From assembly GCA_013398275.1 (NCBI GenBank), contig VZSE01006029.1:917690-981689 (forward strand): 64,000 bases of DNA. The letters run 5' to 3'. A program made the translations under genes and the position numbers. The notes beneath the pieces are model-generated. The model worked only from the letters and a program-made list of their open reading frames with translations. It ran no database searches and was not told the origin of the DNA. Shown piece by piece: positions 37,641-52,495 of this stretch. Within the stretch, counting starts at the first letter, position 1, and the number at the start of each line of letters is the position of its first letter. The stretch comes from Promerops cafer. Its lineage: Eukaryota > Chordata > Aves > Passeriformes > Nectariniidae.

Positions 37641-40600
37641 AATACACACAGGTTGCAGTTTCCAGAAATATACTTTAAAATGATGCAAAGATCAAAAAGT
37701 AAGATCTATTTTACGAAAAGCAGATGCATTTAGACTCTGTATTTCCTTGCTTTTACTCTACAATTAGATCTGGAACTTCCTTTTTATAGGATTTGGAAAA
37801 TAAAACTGGAGAAAGTGCACATGTAATTTTTTTCCTTCCTCCCACCCCTTACCTCTAACAACAAAGAGAGCATTTTTAGGTTTATTTTCCTCTCTTTAGT
37901 CCTTTATTTGTGAAGAAGGTGGGGGAGGTAAAAGGCAACTAAGACTCACAGAATTAGAGGTTACTTGTTCTTCTTTGTAAATAATTGCCATGCCATTGAC
38001 TGAGTGCCCTGAAGCCCAGCTGCCTGCTGACAGACTGCTGTGTCAGCAAAAATCTCTCTTGTTTTGCAGGAGGCTTTAAAGTCATGATGGGTGGAATACA
38101 AGGCAGTGTACTTTTGTGCTCACTACCAGTTCTTGATAGCACACAGTTGCTTTTCAAATTAAAACATTTTTTTCGTTTCCACTTACACCAGGGGTGCTAC
38201 CTCAGTGATGCTTGTTTATCCGTTCTTCCTTTCTCATGGAGGATGCAGAGTTCTCACTGAACCATTTTTTTCTTCCCATTGAGATCTATCATTGCAATCA
38301 GAATGCAGGTTATTTGATTAACCACTTTATTAAACCTGTTTTCACCTTTGAAAAAGACATTTTGTTCTCCTCCATTTATAGCACACTGAGACACACTGCA
38401 GATACAGTTATGGATCAACACCTTATTAATCCATTTTTTTAGTGATAAAATAGCTGTGTGAGGGGGTACAAGGACCTCACAGGTAACAAAACCCTGCTAG
38501 GTGCCTCATTTAGACCTTTTCCTGCTTGAAAACTCCTTGTTCTGGTACAGAAACATGTGTGCTTCCTTGTAAGTTGTACATGTTAATATTCCTCCTAGCC
38601 TCACATCGCTGCCAGTGTTAAAGACTTGAACAAAAAACCCAGGGTACAAGAGAGCTTGCAGCAGTAGAAGTACATTGTGCATTTGAAAAGCTACAGAGTG
38701 GAACTGAACAAGTAGGACATCTTGTTTTCCAGCCATCCAGAGCTTTAAAAGCTAGAATAAAGCAAGGTGGAAACCTAGTCTGGACTATTGTTCAGCAAAG
38801 GTCACTGAATTTTCAGCAAGTGATGGCTGCAAACTGTCCAGTAAATCCAGCTAGGGATAGCAAACAACTTCAAGTAAGCCTGAAAGCTTTCACTAGCATA
38901 GCTCAGGTGGTGGAGGATCTACTGCACTCTAGACAAGATGCTGTAGTGGCTGATGGCACACACCACTCTTCTCTGGTCAGAACTGGTCTTTCAACAGGAA
39001 GAGTAAGGGCTCTCTAATATCACTAGAACAATTTTCTGAATTTATGGTCTCCAAATCAAACTGTGCTCATTTTTTAATGGACAAGATGAACTGTTTTTCC
39101 AGCTAAATCAGCAATAATGTGAGGCTCTTCCCTGTTCAATTATCCCCATTTCATGGGAGTTCAGAAGGTGTGCAAGTGGGAGTAAAATCAAGCTTGCTGT
39201 TCTGGTCTGATTCTTCAGTGCTAGTGTGAACAAATGGCAACATAGCACTTCATGCTCAAGGTAAGCCCTGTTCCTCTCATGTAAAGAGGGAGAAAATGAT
39301 TTCTTAAATACTAACCTTTCACTCTGAGAGAAAAAGCCACCCCTCACTGTGACTGCAAAAGTAAGCATTGAGGGTCTCTGTACATCTTGTACACCAAAGA
39401 GAGTCCTTTTGACTACATCCAAAGGAGGATGTCTTTTGTAATGAGCTACTTTAGCTGAAAATAAACAGCATTTCCAATTAGAAAAGACACTGATGTGAGT
39501 TTGGTGATGACGGAAGTGATGAAGCTGATCACAAAACCTTGCACAGGGCAATGGATGCTTTGTGTTATTTGGCTGAGAGGTTGTGCCTCTTCATCCATCT
39601 CTCCTCCTCCTCCATCCTTCCTAACCACCACCCCATTGCCATCACAACCATATCCAACAAAGCTGTCTCTTCTGTGAGGCCAGCAGCAGCAGCCAGCTCA
39701 CAAGAGGGCCTTGCAAGGGAGGGAGGATGTATGTAAAACATATTCTGTGGAGACACAGAATCAGCACTGGCAATGAACTTTGTGATTTTCAAAGACTCTC
39801 TAAAAGACTGAGCATTAAGTTCCCGTGATATTGCATGAAGGCTTGGCTTTTATTCAAATGGGGACAAAATAGTTCCAGCGTTCATGGCAGCCAACAAAAT
39901 CTTGAAGACATTAACTGCAAGCACCTCAAAGACTCAAAGCCTAGACTGCAAATGCAAAGTGAGGGTTTTAAATTTTTTGTTTGTACTTCCATATCTGTTA
40001 AAAAAAATACCCATGGGCTTAAGGAGATAAAAGAGAGGAGGCGTGTGGGGGTTTTGGATGTTTTCAGAGGAAGACAGTAAGTGTATTATGAAGCAGCTGC
40101 CTTGACTGACAGTCTCTTGCCCACCTGGAGGAGAGGACCTGCTGTGAGCTTTCCGTGCACTCCTCAAAGAAAGCCAGGTAGAATGCAGCAGTAGCAGGAG
40201 GGGTCTGGATGAAACTGTCACCCCTTTGCTTCCTGTGGTTTGTGCAGAACTCCTGCAAAGTTGAAAAGCACCGGGGAAGACTGTGTGGTTTTCTGCCAGA
40301 GCACAGCTGGAGAATTCAGGGGTCTTTTGCTGCTCTTGGTTTTTGGTCACAGGAGTAATAGTGCTGCAGTCCACCTTTCATCTCATGGTCACAGCCACTG
40401 GTTTCCCCGACACCAGGACACAGGGGGTGTGTGTAGAGTTGCTCAGGAGAATGGAGAAAAAGGCTCAATGGTTCTCCCCTCCCCGCCCTTCCCATGAGCA
40501 GTGCTCACTCCAGCATTACAAAAGGAAAAACAGACTTTCAGCTCAGCAGCTCTGGCCCCCACCCACCAGGCCTTCACTCTGTCCTCTGCAAAAGAGTCGA

Positions 40601-43600
40601 CAGTGCCTCTTAGGAGCAGACCAGTGGGCATGACTGAATGGTCCTTGCTTGTGATCCCCCAAACTCTGCCATGGTCATGCTTAGATAAGCACAGAGAGAA
40701 ATACTGTCAGTTTTCCACTGAATTTCAGAATTTACTACATTTTTACTAGCATCTTGTTTGCTTGAATATGTTTATTTTTATCCCTCAGGCAAATATTTCT
40801 GCCTCCTGTGAACCTTTTATGTAAATCAACAGAGGCATTTGGCAAGCTATATCAAAACTGCAGCTTTATATATCACTGAAGCAGAAAATAAATGGAAATA
40901 ATTACTGATGCCTCCAAGTACAGATTTGTTTCAAAATGAAACGTGTAGCTTAGAGAGGGTGGGCAGTATATATCTAATGATTTCCTATTAGCTTACATAG
41001 CATTGGCTCAGATATTTTTATTTCATTCCAGGATGAGTTTTTTCCCTCTTTTGGGGGAGATCAGGGAGAGACAGTGGCTCTTTGTTTGCTCATTTTAACC
41101 ATATTGAACAGAATCAGATCTTCAGTTATTTGACAAACTACTTCCCAACAGGAAGCTTATATTTGATGTATTGCTGTGGAACTCATTTACATCATTCTGA
41201 CACTGAAAAAAAATCCTCCCAACTAACCAACCAAAAAATCCCCAAAACTCAACCAAAAAAAAGAGAGATGGCATTAACTGTTCTGCTTCACAAAATCTCC
41301 CATCATGGCAGTGTAACAATACTCCAGCTTGTGAAGCTCTGCTGTGCTTTAATGATTGGAGAAATGCAGGGGGAAAGTCAGATCATGACTGAAAGTACAA
41401 AAAGGTAGATAAAAAGACAATTTTCAAGTTGGTGGTTTGCTGCATATAGCATGTTCAAACAGCATTTTGAATTTTTTAAAGGATGCAAGATCTACTTCAC
41501 ATGCAACAACAGCTGAATGGCAAAGAAATCAGAAGGGTTGAAAGTCTTCATCTATGTCACATCTTCCAAATCTGTCCCTACTGAGGTGACAGGTTTCTCA
41601 AAAGGATGTAATCTACACAGAAATCAACAAATGTTTCATCGTTAGCGAAATGTTCCTGCCAAGAGTTATTTCACATCTTCTTTTAGTGTGCCAACCAGCC
41701 CAGATCAAAGAGGCCTGCCTTGAAAACACAGCCTCCAGGGTCTGGGGAGAGGTGGCATGGAGCTGCGCCCTGGGCTTGGACACCACCTCCCAAATACGCA
41801 AAACAAAGGAGACAACGATTTTTGCCTGTGGTTACTACAGTCAGGTTTGTTTTACTGGTGACATAATTGAGCATTCACTGCACTGAAACCCTTGATTGCT
41901 TGCCCCTGTTTATGCCAGAGGCACAGATATTTACTGACCAGTCCAGGGCAATTTGAGCAGACCCAGATCTGAGATACTGCTCTGAGGGGAAACTGCAGCC
42001 TGACAAGGCCCTGATCAGAAGTGCTTTTAATTTGTGTATTTATTTTCAATAATGTGAGTGTCCAATGAAACACTTTGCTGTTAAAAGCTAATTTCTGAAA
42101 GTCATGTTCTGATGTTATTACAGAATTTGTACTAAGTAAAATTTCCAATTAAAATCATCAAAGATGACTAATTTGCAAAATCTCCTACAAGCATGCAAGC
42201 TTATTTCCTGACTTTTTCTTTCTTTCTGTCTAAACCTGGCATCTTACAGATGTACTTTCTGCATAGGCATCAAAGAAAAGGAATGCGCTACTACAAAAGG
42301 GTTGGTTTTTTTCTTTTTTTTTCTTGTATACACACACAAAGCTGGGCAGTCCTTAGAGGTAGATTCCAAATAAATTTACTCAAGCTAATAACAATGTTCA
42401 CTTATTTTGTTAGTTTAACAAACATTCTTGAGCTAATTTGCCTAATATCTTTGCAAAATAAACAAGCTCAAAGTAGTGCAAGCAGTCAAAATAAAATACT
42501 TCAAACATTTTAATTAATTTTATCACAGACGCCAGGAATTTCCTGGTAAGGTTATTTATACGTTCTCAGGCAATACTGTTCAGGCATAACATCTCTGGAA
42601 CAGAGACAAATCTAAGTTATTTTCATTGTCTTTTAAGACAGTTTGAATGGAATGTATTTGCCGTCCTCTCTCAGCAAACCGGGTAAGAGGTCTAGCTCTT
42701 TAAATGCTGTTGTTCCAGTTTCAGAGTAGAGAGGCTGTAAAATGGGGGTGCTTCATTAAAATACCAGAGCTGGCACCTCTCAGAGGCACAGGAAAGGAAT
42801 ATTCACTGAGTAAGTAACACATTATAAATTATAATTGAGATTCAATTCTCCCAGGGAGGAGAGAAGGTAACTTGTCATTTGAAGTCTTGTGAGTTTCTTA
42901 GAGTGGACCAGGAGTTTAGAGGGTATAATGATATCATTAAGAAATGCCCTTGCAAAGCAAGCAAAATTATACTGTGCTGTTTCTTGAAAACCACAGGAAC
43001 TCTTTATTGTTCTGTCAGCAGCAGTTCAAAGAGCTATGTGACCCTATTAACATTCATTCAGGCATGTATAACAAATTGGAGGGGGGAAAGTTCTTGAATA
43101 GTTAATTATATTTTGTGTGTTTGAATACTTAACACTGTTAGCTATAAGAGCTCAGCACCATAGAATACACACCTTGCACACCTGGTTTACCTCACAGCTT
43201 TATTTTTTCTTTTAATAGTTAGAGGAGAAAGCAGTATCAAAGGTAGAGAAATAGTTGGGAGGTTGGAAAGTGGAAAAAGTAGATAATGGCTAGCTGATTT
43301 GATGGCTGTGGTTGAACTGCTCTAGTATTCACAGTCCTTCTTCCATGAGCAGCAACTATTATAAGATGATGAGAAAATCTTTTGAACACACATATCCATG
43401 TCAGATAGGAATATGTGGGGTGATACACTATAAACATAAGCTAGAATCTTGCAGGGAAATCAAGCTGATCTCACTTTCGATAAGACACAGCTCTTCTGGC
43501 CAAAATTTTATTTATTTATTAAGTTGTCCCAGGAGCTCTTTCACACACAGTGGCACATGACTACAGTCCCCACGCTGCAGTGATCATTGACTCAGCTTAA

Positions 43601-46600
43601 GCAAAGATGGTGGCCAGCACCAGAAACTGAAGTTTGCCTGGTTGGTTTTGAATGCAAAAGTTAGTAATCTTTTTTTTTAGAGAGAATGATTGCTAGATAT
43701 TGTCTCCAATGTTAGCAGGAAGCCCACTTACAGTGATTAATTAAGTCAGAAGCTTATCTGTACCAATTAATTAATTTCAGTTCCACTGCAGATTCAGGAA
43801 TCCTTATCTCTTTAGGACTGTCTCCTTGCAGCTTTCCTTGCACTTAGCAATGAGATTGATAAATTATATGATAAAGGCAAGGACCATCACAAGGAGTTTA
43901 ATGCTGTCTGTGCTGTACTGAGGAGATGTTGTTTCCTCAGAATTCAATTCAGGCTCTCTGTATTTCTAAGTGATGCCAAACAAAGTTAGGATTGTTAGTG
44001 GGACTCTTCAGGAAACTTCAGGCGCAAGTTGGACCCTTTGTAGCTACTGCAGGTGTCCATTTACATAAACATTCCCACCAAGCCACAGGAAACCATTTCT
44101 TCCAGACACTGAGCATATGTGCTACTGAGCACACTTACTAATTCAAAGCTCTTCTGAATTCTCTTTGAAAATAGAAGAATAAAATTTATCTTACCCTATA
44201 AGCCTAGGCAAGCTTACATTTTATTTTCAGTTCATTGAAATTTCTGCTGTTTTCCTCTGTAATTCTTACACAGCAATCAAGTACTTTGCTCATCACATAT
44301 ATATTCATACTTCTGCCTTTCTTCTGAAAAACTGTCAATCTAATGACCTTCTAAATGTATCTGCTATTTGAAGAATATTTGCATTGTAATTGTACTTGTG
44401 TTAGCTATGTTTTTTCTTAGCTGCATTTTTATTGCATGTAGATTGAAGTTGGTCAGCCTCCTCTGAAATGGAAATTATTTTTATTACCCTTTGGCCTTGC
44501 TTTAAACTGATTCCACTGCAAACATTTTGTAACAGTGGGAGTGTGCTCAGACTGAAAATCATAATGTACATTCAAATGGTCTAATGGTCTAATATGTGTC
44601 TACCAGAAAGGAATGAAAAATACATCCTGAACTAATAATAAGTTTTAAATTATAGGGAAGTTGAGCTACTGGATGAATTTCCACTGAAATGCTGTTTTTC
44701 CTCAGAAAATGTCCATTTGCCAAAACCAAAGCTTAGTGGGGGCAAGGGATAGAGATGAGGGGAGAAGGAAATAGGCTGAATATTTCTCTTGTTGTTTTCA
44801 GCATTCCTTGGAAGACTGTGGTGTTTGAGGTTGACATTTTTGCATCAAGAAACCCCTGCTATTCAGGAATTGTTTAATTGTAAAGTTCCACATGGTTAAG
44901 AAGAGATGTAAAGGTATTTGAGAACAAAAAAGAGCTCTTCAAGATCACTAGGAAAATGTTCTTATTGATGTACAAAATGTCCAAAAAGTGCTCAGACATT
45001 GAGGGACATTTTCTGCAAGCCTAGAAAACTCTCTTGAAGTGGAAAATCACTTTCTGCCATGGTTTAATAAGGATGGAATTACAGCTTCCATCAAGACAAT
45101 GGTAAAAGTTCAATTTGCATCAGCTGGGACTTCACCTCAAACTTACTGAAAGCATTGTAGTCTCTTTTGAGCATGTTTATCATACACATATTTGCCATAC
45201 AAATATGTATGACCATAGTTTGAGGTTTGAGGAGTTCATAAGTTCCTTTGTTGAGGAGGAGATAATAATAGATGAGGCTTTAAAGAAAATTGTTATGTGT
45301 GTAGAAAAGTCCTAGTTTTCTGCACAAAATCAAGTCAAACAAGAAGTAGGCAAATGTTTCTAAAAATCATTGCCTTTCTGCAGAATTTTAAAATGTTTCT
45401 GACAGCAGCTTTTTGTTAAAAATTTGCATCAGAAATTACCTTGCTCAGAGGAGCAGAATGAACACAGAGTCCTGCCAAGAGCCCTCTCCTGCATCTGTGT
45501 GAGCTGAGCTGAGCTGCTGGGTCTTCCACAGCAGCAGTCAGAGACCCGCAGCCAGTTCCACTGATGCAGCACGTCCTCGAAGGCGTGTGCTGGAGACAGG
45601 GCTGTGAGCCAGAGGTTTAAAGGAACAGCTGATGCTATACTGCCACAGCTGTCTTCCCAGGAGATATGAATTTCAGTTCTGCAGTTGTTAGTGAAGGCTC
45701 CAGCATGAGACTTCTCCTAGAGAGAGCCAAGTCCTTATCTACCTGTGCTCAGGGGATAATCTGTGCCACTGTGTACAGTCATATCAGAGGGATGCCTCCT
45801 CCTGCTCTGACTGCCTCCATCTCCCTATCCACAGGTACCTCCATTGCCACCCCACATCTCAAACAAAATAGCACCCATTTCAACTCTGTTGTCACATAGC
45901 TCTCACTGAACTGTCACTGTTCCTGTCTCTTTCTGATCTAGTCTTGCATATGCAATCTCTTTTATATTTTTGCCTAATCACTGTGTATATTTGTCACAGC
46001 AAGAAATTACCTGTAAGTAAACACTCTCTTCAGGAAGCATTCACTCATTTCCCATGCTAAAAAAGGAGAAAGCTTTTGGAGTTGTAAAAGAAGTTAAACA
46101 TATTACAGACGCATCATTCCTGAAATTTTATGAAATTATGAAGGACAGGGATAATGTAAATTAATGCAAGTATATTAGACCAGGTTAATATTTTATGAGA
46201 GAAAGAAACATTCAACATATGACATGATATATTTATGCATATGTTGGTGGGAAGGTTTGAGCATGACTGGTGTTAGCTCTAGTCTACCTTTTTACTGTCT
46301 ACCACTAAGAAACAGCTACTTTCTGTTCAAGGCAGACTTACTACAATAAACTTTCACATTTCCTTGCTGGGACTGGAAGAGTATTTTTTCCCTTTCTAAT
46401 TCTTATCAGCAACTTGGTGAGATATTTATTGAAGTGTAATAACTGGCATAAAAAAAAGACTTTCCATTTAACATATGCATCTTGTCCTTTACTTACAGCC
46501 AGAATCCCCAAAGCATCTAACTGGTAAATATGGCAGGGCTGATCAATTCTACTAAGCAGTTAATTCCAGTTTTCAAGTGAAAAATGTGAATCTACAGCCT

Positions 46601-46703
46601 GCTATCCTTTGCTTTTTCCTTGTTCCAGTCAAATCCCTAGGGATGATAGACACACAATGAACATAGGCCTTCTCTTGCAGAGAGCAAAGTCTGTTTATCT
46701 ACC

Positions 46704-46718
46704 TTTTTTTTTTTTTTT
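46704..46718. repeat. Poly-T tract
   Basis: About 15 consecutive T in intron DNA; a poly-A of similar length lies at 47006-47020. Confidence 0.9.
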
Positions 46719-49700
46719 AAATATAAAATGAGTCAATCCCTCTTCTCATCTCCTTTAATTTCAAAGACCCCCTCACTGGCAGCTCAGAGAGTACTCACTC
46801 TACATATCACAACAGCTGCTGGAGACAGATAGCACAAGCATTTCTGGAATGATTCAAACCGACCTTCTTTCAATGGATACTAAATGCTCATTGTTAACTG
46901 TGGCTTCATGTTCCAACACATGTTCTAACATGAAGCACATTCTAATCCTGAGGGATAAGGTAGCAAGGTAAACAGATTTGGGAACTTTTGATGCGGTCTT
47001 TAATTAAAAAAAAAAAAAAAGTATGCTTTTTATGTGTACATATTGCAAATTATTTCATTCAAATACTTGTGTAAATATGCAATCTGATATCTCAGATGAG
47101 CAGTGGGCTTGAAATCAAGAAAGTTTTTTTGCTACATATGTTTAGGAAACAGAATATCCAACTGCATCTTACAGCATCTGATAAATTCTGACCTTTAGGC
47201 ACTTTCCAGTTGCTGAAGATCATTAGAACTTGACACTGTCTCATTTTAGAAAGAGTTCAGTCATTCTTACTGGGAGGATGTTATTTCCTTCACAAACCAG
47301 ATCTGTAGGTCCCCTTCTGTAGGTTAACCCATGTTTATGTAGCTCATATTCCCTCTATGAGCATAAGCTTGAGTTACTAGTAGATCTTCTAGAGTTACTA
47401 ACAGGGACTCTTCTTTGGGAAGCTGCAACATGCCTTTTGGACACATGAACATACTGTGATTGCAACACGGGAACTTTATATATATGCTTTTATATTCTGA
47501 GGGAATCACTTGTCCTCTGGTAGGACACTGCTAAAGATACAGTTATCCATCTTCAAGGATCCAGCCTAGAACATCCCCTTTTCTTCAATTTCCCTATCCT
47601 AGGGAAGATAATGACAAGACTTTTGCAAAAATCCGAAATCTAATATTTCCCTAATTTTTTACTAGTCTTTAAATTCTGGACATAAATATGCAGAAAATGT
47701 CTGCCTTCAGGTAGGTTTCTTTCTAACAGGGGAAGGGAAAGAGGGACAGATTCTCAGCTGCCACAGATTATCATTTCTCTGCAGATGTGCACAGAACCAC
47801 AGCCAGTTACACCGTCCCAGCAACTGGCCTCAGCTCTCTGCTCACTTTTATCACCATGAAAAACTGAGGAGAAGCCAAACAATTTAATGAGCAACTTTTG
47901 AATCTGCAGTCAGTCTCCAAGAGATAAACTGTTACATCTACACTTAGGGGCTCTTTATATGAAGTGCTAAGGTTTTTTTTGGCTTGTCCTTGTGCAAGCC
48001 AGTGGATACATGAGCCTATATATGGTTTTCCTTGCCTAGCTTCTGTCACTGAGGATTTTATCTGTTCTAACTTCAGTAGACAATGACAGAGACCTCTGTC
48101 TTTCTATAAATATGACCTGTTACAAATACCAGTGGAGACATAATAGCATCATAGGATATTTATAGCACAGGCAGACTTAACCTTACACTACAGATTTCTA
48201 CAGAAAGGCTGAGTGTTCCTCAGCTTGTTACAATGAGAATGCTCACTCACTCTAAATTTTCAAGTAGCAGCAATGTTATGTTCAGAAACTCTGTGGAAAG
48301 AAGAGTTTTATCTTATTATGCCAGGCATCTTATACCCTACATCCTTCACAAGACTCTTGAGGAGTTCCATTGGAAGTACTTATTCAGACAAAGAGATCAC
48401 ATTTACCTCGTATTTCAGAGAATGAACGTGTTTAAGCAAGGAAAGAAGAGTCAGTACCCTCCTCCAGTGTCTGTACTGGTGAAGGAGACATCAAGTTTTC
48501 AGGGCTGAGGACTTGGTGAAGTCTCCAAATGCTCAAGGACTGCCTGGATTCTGTTCAAATGCCCAATTTGACCATAACAAATATTAAATTATGCCCATTA
48601 AGCCAGGTCATGCTGACATGAAATACTGTTCCATTACCTCCACTTGATTTCAAACTTCAAAAAGCAAGAAATACTAACAATTAAGGCAGAAATCAAATGC
48701 TTCTTACTGCTCATAATGAAATAAATTATTAAGTATTTTTATTCCAAGATTAAAATTATTGAAACAAACATACTTCCAGATAATTTTGGAAATCTATTCC
48801 ACTGTAATAATGTTATTTGGAAGATACAGCATTGTTCCTGAAAAAAATGGTTTTGACTTAAGAATTTTAATCAGCTTTAAAGGCTCATATTTTTCAGTAA
48901 GATTTGGAAAAACAAGCATACAAAAATATAAAAAAACTTTATGTAAAAATACAAAAATATTTCTTAAGAGTCACTTAAGAGTGAGTACACCTGTGTGTGA
49001 CACAACTATCAGAGAAAGAAAGAATACAGCCGGGAAATAACCATTCATCCTATTTCTTGTTTCACTACCTTGAGACAGCATTGGGGCAAATTACTTGTTA
49101 GGTAAGGCAGTACTAGGTACTCTGGAGTGCAAACCTGATCTTCAGGTCAGTTTTGAATCCAGTTTGGTGATTTGTGTCATAAGCCACTCAGCTGGGTCTT
49201 GGTAGACCATGGCCTTCTGTCTTGGCTTTCACCAAAGAAATGGCAGGCAAGGTCATTGCTGCTGTTTTGAAGGTTTTGGAAGATTTCTGGATGCTATTGA
49301 GAAGTCATTGCATTTCAATTCTGTGTACTAGCTGGGAGAATTTCTAAATTGCTACGTGCATGCACATACATGAACTGCAGTACATAGCTCTGGTGTTGGA
49401 TAAGGCAGGAACCGAGAGTGTTTCTTTATACACATTGGTATACCATAAAATCAAAAGTCCTGTCTGGAGGCCAACCAACTACATCCTCAGAGCAGAAACC
49501 AACCAGCCTTAAATTAAAAGAATGTCTGGGCTTCACTGGACGTGAAGGCTGTGCTCACAGTAACACTTCAGCCTTGGTTGCCAGGATTATTAGAGGACTT
49601 TGAACGCAGTGGTCAGTAGCAAACATCCTGTGTACTGAGAACTGACCATTTATTACATGCTTCACCTGCAACACTACTGTAACATGGGTTTCTGACCTTT

Positions 49701-51350
49701 GCTATTGGACTCTGATGCTTCTACCCTGTTATGCAAAGTGCCAAAAGCTCAGTCTCTGGTTAGCTTAAGCCACAATTAAATTTTGTCTACCATCATAAGA
49801 TAATTATAAGTTCAGCATGACACAGGAAGAACTATAACTTCACAGATGAAGAAAACAGAGGAAAAAACATGCTGTGAAGGGGAAAACCTGTTCACATTAA
49901 AAAAATGAAGATTAGAAGTGAAAACTCAGAAAGTTATTGGCAAAATAGATTTATTTTAGACACATCTCTTTCCCCACTTTTCCACCCACATGAAAATCTT
50001 GTATTTAATGTGTTAAAATTCAAGAGATCTGAAAGGTCTAGGAAGGAGTACAGCATGAGCTCAAAGCATTCAGTGTCAATTTTCTTGTGCTAAAACAGCA
50101 GAGCTTGTTAATCAGAGGCAATACAAAGACATTTGTCCCCACACTGCTGTGACATGATGAGAATTGCCACACTGTACAAATGCGTATTTAGCATCTGAAC
50201 TACTGTTGTTTGAAGTGGAGGCATAAGGCTATTTTTAGGTCATTAAATAATGTAACTGAGATACAATGAACTGTCTTGTGTGATGCAATGTATAGAGAAA
50301 TCCATACAGAAAAGGAGCAGTATTGAGCAAAATGTGCATTCAGCAATGTGGTGATGTAACTCGTACTTCATCTTTCTAAGTATATACAGATTTTAGTGTT
50401 TGGAACAGAGCAGCCTATATAGTATCAATATATTAATTTCTGTAGCCCAGTCCACTAGATTTGACTAATGTTTGTTTTACAACTCAAGATGAATTAATAT
50501 ATGTACCTGTGTAATTCTTGTTGTCTGCATTTTAGTGGTAATGCATTGTACCAGTGATTTGAGGAAAAATGAAGGCAAATGCAAAAGCACTGAACTGCCA
50601 AAAGATGAATTGGCTGAAGGTGATTTGAAAGTAAGAAAAAACCCCAAATGCATAAATTCTTAAATCCTATTTGTTGGGTATTTTTAAGTAATTCTATATG
50701 TCAGAATGTGATGGTCTGAGACACTGAATGAGAGTTTAAAAAACCATAGGAAAATTGTTCTGCTATGACATTAAAATTGCCATTACATAGGGAGAAGCTA
50801 AAAGTTCCTGGCACAAATAGCAACATATGGGTTCAGCTCCAGGAGAAATTGTAAGAGATAATTATTTTCCTTCCATCCACTTAATTAGACTTGCACAGGA
50901 CTTAATATAACCCAAAATCTCTTCATAGAAAGGAGGACTTAGCCATGTAATCTGCCTGTCTGAAGATTTTTACTTGCACAGTGCCTTAGCTATGAGAAAA
51001 AACAAGGAACAGAAACAATCTGCTTTTATTTCTGGACATCATCATCTCATGGGAGCAGGACCTGCCTTTTTTATTTTCAGTGACCTCCAACGCAGTGACT
51101 CTTTTTCCAAAGTATGTAGGTCTTGTCTGCATTTCAACTACATTTCATATTAATTTTACATTAGGATGACACTAGTTCTTTTAAAATAATAATAGAACAA
51201 AGTCTCAATGAGGGTACTTCAACAGCAATGGTGAGAGCTAAAAAACCCCCCAAACTAAAAAGCCCCCAGCATCATTGTATGCTAAATATGTGCTTTATAA
51301 GCATGAATGACTTGTTTCTAAAACTGGTAAAAAGGAATGCAGCATTCACA

Positions 51351-51373
51351 ACTCCTACTACTCCTACTACTCA
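51351..51373. repeat. Short ACTCCTACT tandem repeat
   Basis: A nine-base unit repeated about two and a half times. Confidence 0.85.
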
Positions 51374-52233
51374 CAAAGCCAGTGGTTAGCTAAGTTTGGG
51401 ACACGTTATCCCAATTTGTACTTTCAGACAAAGTCTTATTTTTACTAATCCTGAAGAAGACAACAGTAACTTGTCTTTAAATAAGAAACAAAATGCACAT
51501 GCATACTCAAGAAAGGCAGCCTCCTTAAATTGCACAGCACAGAATTTCAGGCTAATGGCAGAAAAAGATCAACTTTGGTCCTCCCGGGCTTCAGTACTTC
51601 CAGTATTGTTGCCAACAAATGCAAATAAACTGGAGGCAGACAACCTGGCAGTGCCATGGCCAGAAATCAGATGGGATGAAGGTTGGACTGGCCTCTTACT
51701 GAATAGATGGAAAAGCAAAATTTGGACAGGCATAAGGATACTTTGCTAGAATTTGATTTACTTAATATCACTTGGTTTTATTTTCCTTCTGACTAGAAGA
51801 TTTTTTTGAACCACAGATTGTTATTCTGTATGAAGTGATAGTATCTGCAGGAGAAGATGAGGTATTGTCCTAAGGACTAATTGCACAGCTTGACTTTCTA
51901 ATTTATTAGAATAGATGAAAATTCCTCACAAAGGGGAACACAGGCTTAAAACTGCTGGCAGATTTTTCTACCTCATTTTTGAATAATAAAACAAAGCAGA
52001 CACAATTATGATCTACTTGTAGATAATTTGCTAGTCAAAAAATTAGTTGAACAAATTGTCCCTTCTGGTATGTGAGTTAAAATAAAAATGCACACACCAG
52101 AGAGAATTTTTCTTGAGGTGTTTATGACAACAGGATATCTGGTAAGTACTAAGCAAGAAAAAGCAATTACTTATCTCTCCTTTTAAATATGTAGATGCAT
52201 GAAAACATGTGATCCTTAAGCAAGCTGGTGTAA

Positions 52234-52319
52234 GATTGAAGTCATCCCTGCTTTGAACAGGGAGTCAGACAAAGTGATGTCCAGTGCTCCTTCCAACCTA
52301 AATAGCCCTTGGATCCTAT
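52234..52319 (+). mobile_element. Short CR1-like 3' fragment
   Basis: CATCCCTGCTTTGAACAGGG then GTCAGAC..AGTGATGTCCAG..CTCCTTCCAACCTAAATA matches the CR1 3' UTR of the type 'tttgagcaggg..gacc..atgacct..ccttccaacc'. The element is only about 85 bp and diverged. Oriented against CLVS1. Confidence 0.7.
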
Positions 52320-52463
52320 CAAATGCCCTCAAACAGTAAGGTTAATAAAACTACTTCAGGCTTAAAAGTCAGGTTAAAGTTAGTAAGGTCTAACACCAGA
52401 GATGGGCTTGGACTTTAGTGGAAGGGGCTGAAGTCCTCTCTGACACCACAGTTTATCCTCATT

Positions 52464-52495
52464 CTCAGGATGGCCCATCCTCAGGCTGGCCCATC
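52464..52495. repeat. 16-bp tandem duplication
   Basis: CTCAGGATGGCCCATC is followed directly by CTCAGGCTGGCCCATC, one mismatch. Confidence 0.9.

Larger units (their letters stand above)
37641..52233. other. 14.6 kb of intron sequence without a recognised gene
   Basis: Unique intron DNA with poly-T at 46704-46718, poly-A at 47006-47020 and short ACTCCTACT repeats at 51351-51373. GC-richer patches occur near 40.1-40.6 and 45.45-45.85 kb without recognisable coding content. A homeodomain- and GATA-like motif cluster lies at about 43725-43890. Chance open frames (for example 147 codons at 39108-39551, minus) show no domain. Confidence 0.45.

Noticed and set aside
39108..39551. 147-codon minus-strand open frame
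   Set aside because: No domain recognised; treated as chance.
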